16,705 nucleotides of DNA from Spirochaetaceae bacterium (GTDB lineage: Bacteria; Spirochaetota; Spirochaetia; Treponematales; Breznakiellaceae): NCBI GenBank assembly GCA_031284645.1, contig JAITXS010000050.1:1-16705 (forward strand). Direction: 5' to 3'. The notes beneath the pieces were generated by a model. It had not been told where the DNA came from. It saw only the letters and a list, made by a program, of their open reading frames with translations, and did not search any database. Positions 15,496 to 16,705 of the stretch are shown piece by piece. Numbering within the stretch: the first letter of the stretch is position 1; each line of letters starts with the position of its first letter. The translations under genes and the position numbers were made by a program.

Positions 15496-15984
15496 ATGGC
15501 CTCAGATTATGTCCGTCCCACATGGGATGAATACTTTATGGAAGTATGCGACTCAATTTCTCGCCGCGCTACCTGCGACAGAGGGCGTTCGGGAGCGGTT
15601 ATAGCAAAGGATAATCAACTTCTGGTAACAGGTTATGTCGGCGCTCCGGCAGGGCTGCCGCATTGTGATGAAGTCGGTCATCAGTTTAAAAAAACTATTC
15701 ACGAAGACGGTAGCATAACGACTCACTGTGTCAGGACAGTCCACGCCGAGCAAAACGCGATCTGTCAGGCGGCAAAGCGCGGCATTGCGATTGACGGCGC
15801 AACGCTTTACTGTAGAATGACCCCGTGCCGAACCTGTGCGATGCTTGCCATTAACAGCGGTATTAAACGTGTGGTCTGCCAGCGCCGTTACCACGATGCA
15901 AGCGATTCCGAAGATATATTCAACAAAGCAGGCGTAACATTGGAATATATCACTAATGAAATACAATCATACGCAAAACAGTAA
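15496..15984 (+). CDS. comEB: Deoxycytidylate (dCMP) deaminase
   Basis: This zinc enzyme converts dCMP to dUMP, feeding thymidylate synthesis in the cytoplasm. The 162-residue length is typical. The N-terminal RPTWDEYFMEV and the substrate-site segment TGYVGAPAGLPHC are characteristic of bacterial dCMP deaminases (ComEB). The zinc site and catalytic glutamate are intact: H83 and E85 in HAEQNA, with C111 and C114 in PCRTCA. The GTP/dCTP-type regulation of some homologues cannot be judged. The start is ATG 15496 with a poor ribosome binding site, which makes translational coupling to the preceding micro-ORF plausible. The gene converges with the truncated gene to its right; only 14 bp separate the two stop codons. 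Confidence 0.92.
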   Translation: MASDYVRPTWDEYFMEVCDSISRRATCDRGRSGAVIAKDNQLLVTGYVGAPAGLPHCDEVGHQFKKTIHEDGSITTHCVRTVHAEQNAICQAAKRGIAIDGATLYCRMTPCRTCAMLAINSGIKRVVCQRRYHDASDSEDIFNKAGVTLEYITNEIQSYAKQ

Positions 15985-15998
15985 AACCCCGACTATGC

Positions 15999-16541
15999 TC
16001 ATTCAAACTGAGCGCTTAATGAATTAATGTATGAGGCAATACTCGGCGGGTAATAGAGCATTATAATAATATCAGGATTAAAATCTTTGCTATATGCTTT
16101 TAGGTTTATATTTGCGCCAAAAAAGAAATTCATGTTTTTTGTCTGCAAAGCCAGATACGGCGCTAAGGTCATACCAAACGAGTCGCTTGTTAAAAGGATT
16201 TTTTTGTCAACAGGTGCCTCCTCATTCTGTGCCTCCTCATTCTTAAACATAACTAATCCATTCTGAAAATACGGATAAACGCAATAACTGTTTTCTTGAA
16301 AACCTTTTTTAATATAATTTGTTTCAAACATAATATCATAAAAATTTCCGCTTTTAATTAAATTCCTTGAGGGAACATTAATATCAAGATAGGTATCATA
16401 AGAAGGATATATTAAACTTATATCATCAAGTCCCGCGAATTTCGATCCGGTTCGCCACGCGCTTGAACCCATAAAACTATTACGGTACACATCAAGATTG
16501 AAATTTTCGACAGCGCCAGTGTTCCGTAAAATACGGATAGC
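15999..16541 (-). pseudogene. Truncated SGNH/AlgX-like protein, C-terminal part
   Basis: The minus-strand frame is open from just after the transposase stop (16542) to TGA at 15999. It reads ENFNLDVYRNSFMGSS, then WRTGSKFAGLDD, then a beta-rich stretch and KKILLTSDSFGMTLAPYLA, and ends with NPDIIIMLYY and a short helix. The SDSFG block followed by a hydrophobic L-x-P-x-L-A helix, and the DxxRT..G.DD block, resemble the C-terminal half of SGNH hydrolase-like proteins of the AlgX/AlgJ/DHHW type, which acetylate surface polysaccharides. The N-terminal half with its signal anchor is absent, replaced by transposase sequence. A GTG at 16490 could start a 163-residue product, but it would be a fragment. 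Family assignment is from motif memory and moderate. Confidence 0.55.
16214..16243. repeat. 15-bp in-frame tandem duplication in the SGNH-like fragment
   Basis: GTGCCTCCTCATTCT occurs twice back to back (16214-16228 and 16229-16243). On the minus strand it encodes the pentapeptide duplication NEEAQ-NEEAP. This looks like recent replication slippage in an acidic linker. Confidence 0.85.
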
Positions 16542-16705
16542 CTAATTTGATTTAGCCATCTCAATAGATATATTGATTTGTTCAGCATTTTTAGTCCAGA
16601 CGAATTTACGGTTTGATTTATTCCAGGTAGTAATGTAATCAATAATGGCTGTTTCCAATTCTTTGAGACTGTTCCAGCTTTCCCGTCTTATCCTTTTATT
16701 TGTTA
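16542..16705 (-). mobile_element. IS630-family transposase, 3' end (cut by window edge)
   Basis: A minus-strand frame is open from the right edge of the window to TAG at 16542-16544. It reads RIRRESWNSLKELETAIIDY, then ITTWNKSNRKFVWTKNAEQI, then a short helix. The sequence S-x-KELE-AI-x-(D/E)YI, N...(F)VWTK-A-(D/E)-I is the C-terminal tail of IS630-type DDE transposases, just after the last acidic catalytic residue. The catalytic triad itself is outside the window. The codons after TAG continue in the same frame into the SGNH-like fragment, so the element's end must lie within roughly 16490-16541. I could not identify the terminal inverted repeat with only one end visible. Confidence 0.7.

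Overview
The window looks like part of the chromosome of a spirochaete, most likely of the Treponema group. This rests on the character of the IF2 and NusA proteins, the rimP-nusA-infB and rplM-rpsI arrangement, and clean TTGACA-type promoters. No rRNA or tRNA gene is present, so the assignment is an inference from protein character and should be held at moderate confidence.

Layout. Positions 1-382 hold a degenerate tandem repeat with a period of about 65 bp, then a promoter. Next comes mutS2 (383-2830, +), an anti-recombination and ribosome-rescue-type ATPase with a C-terminal Smr domain. Converging on it from the right are two minus-strand genes read in the order comM (4173-5900) then ugd (2955-4130). 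An amino-acid ABC importer operon follows, also on the minus strand, in the order glnH (start 8246), glnP, glnQ (end 6098). A regulatory-looking intergenic stretch (8247-8858) holds an unrecognised 42-codon ORF, three 14-bp tandem units, a strong promoter, an intrinsic terminator about 55 nt further on, and a 17-bp palindrome. It leads into the translation and transcription operon rimP-nusA-infB (8859-13797, +).

After infB, where rbfA and truB would normally be expected, there is about 700 bp of decayed DNA. It contains recognisable pieces of a family 2 glycosyltransferase. A new promoter, with three 13-14-bp repeat copies immediately upstream of its -35 box, then drives rplM-rpsI (14512-15340). 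These are followed by a tiny basic ORF of 21 codons with a strong Shine-Dalgarno sequence, and by a dCMP deaminase gene (15496-15984). The right edge holds a truncated SGNH/AlgX-like cell-surface acyl-modification gene (minus strand). Its upstream part has been replaced by the 3' end of an IS630-family transposase gene that runs out of the window.

Together the genes are mostly housekeeping: ribosome maturation and initiation, transcription elongation control, two ribosomal proteins, dTMP precursor supply, amino-acid uptake, and nucleotide-sugar oxidation. The parts worth a second look are the regulatory and decayed regions: the repeat array, the repeat-plus-promoter design shared by two translation operons, the promoter-terminator leader, the micro-ORF, the NusA zinc ribbon, and the two gene remnants next to a transposase. 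I saw no CRISPR array, phage, defence system or biosynthetic cluster.
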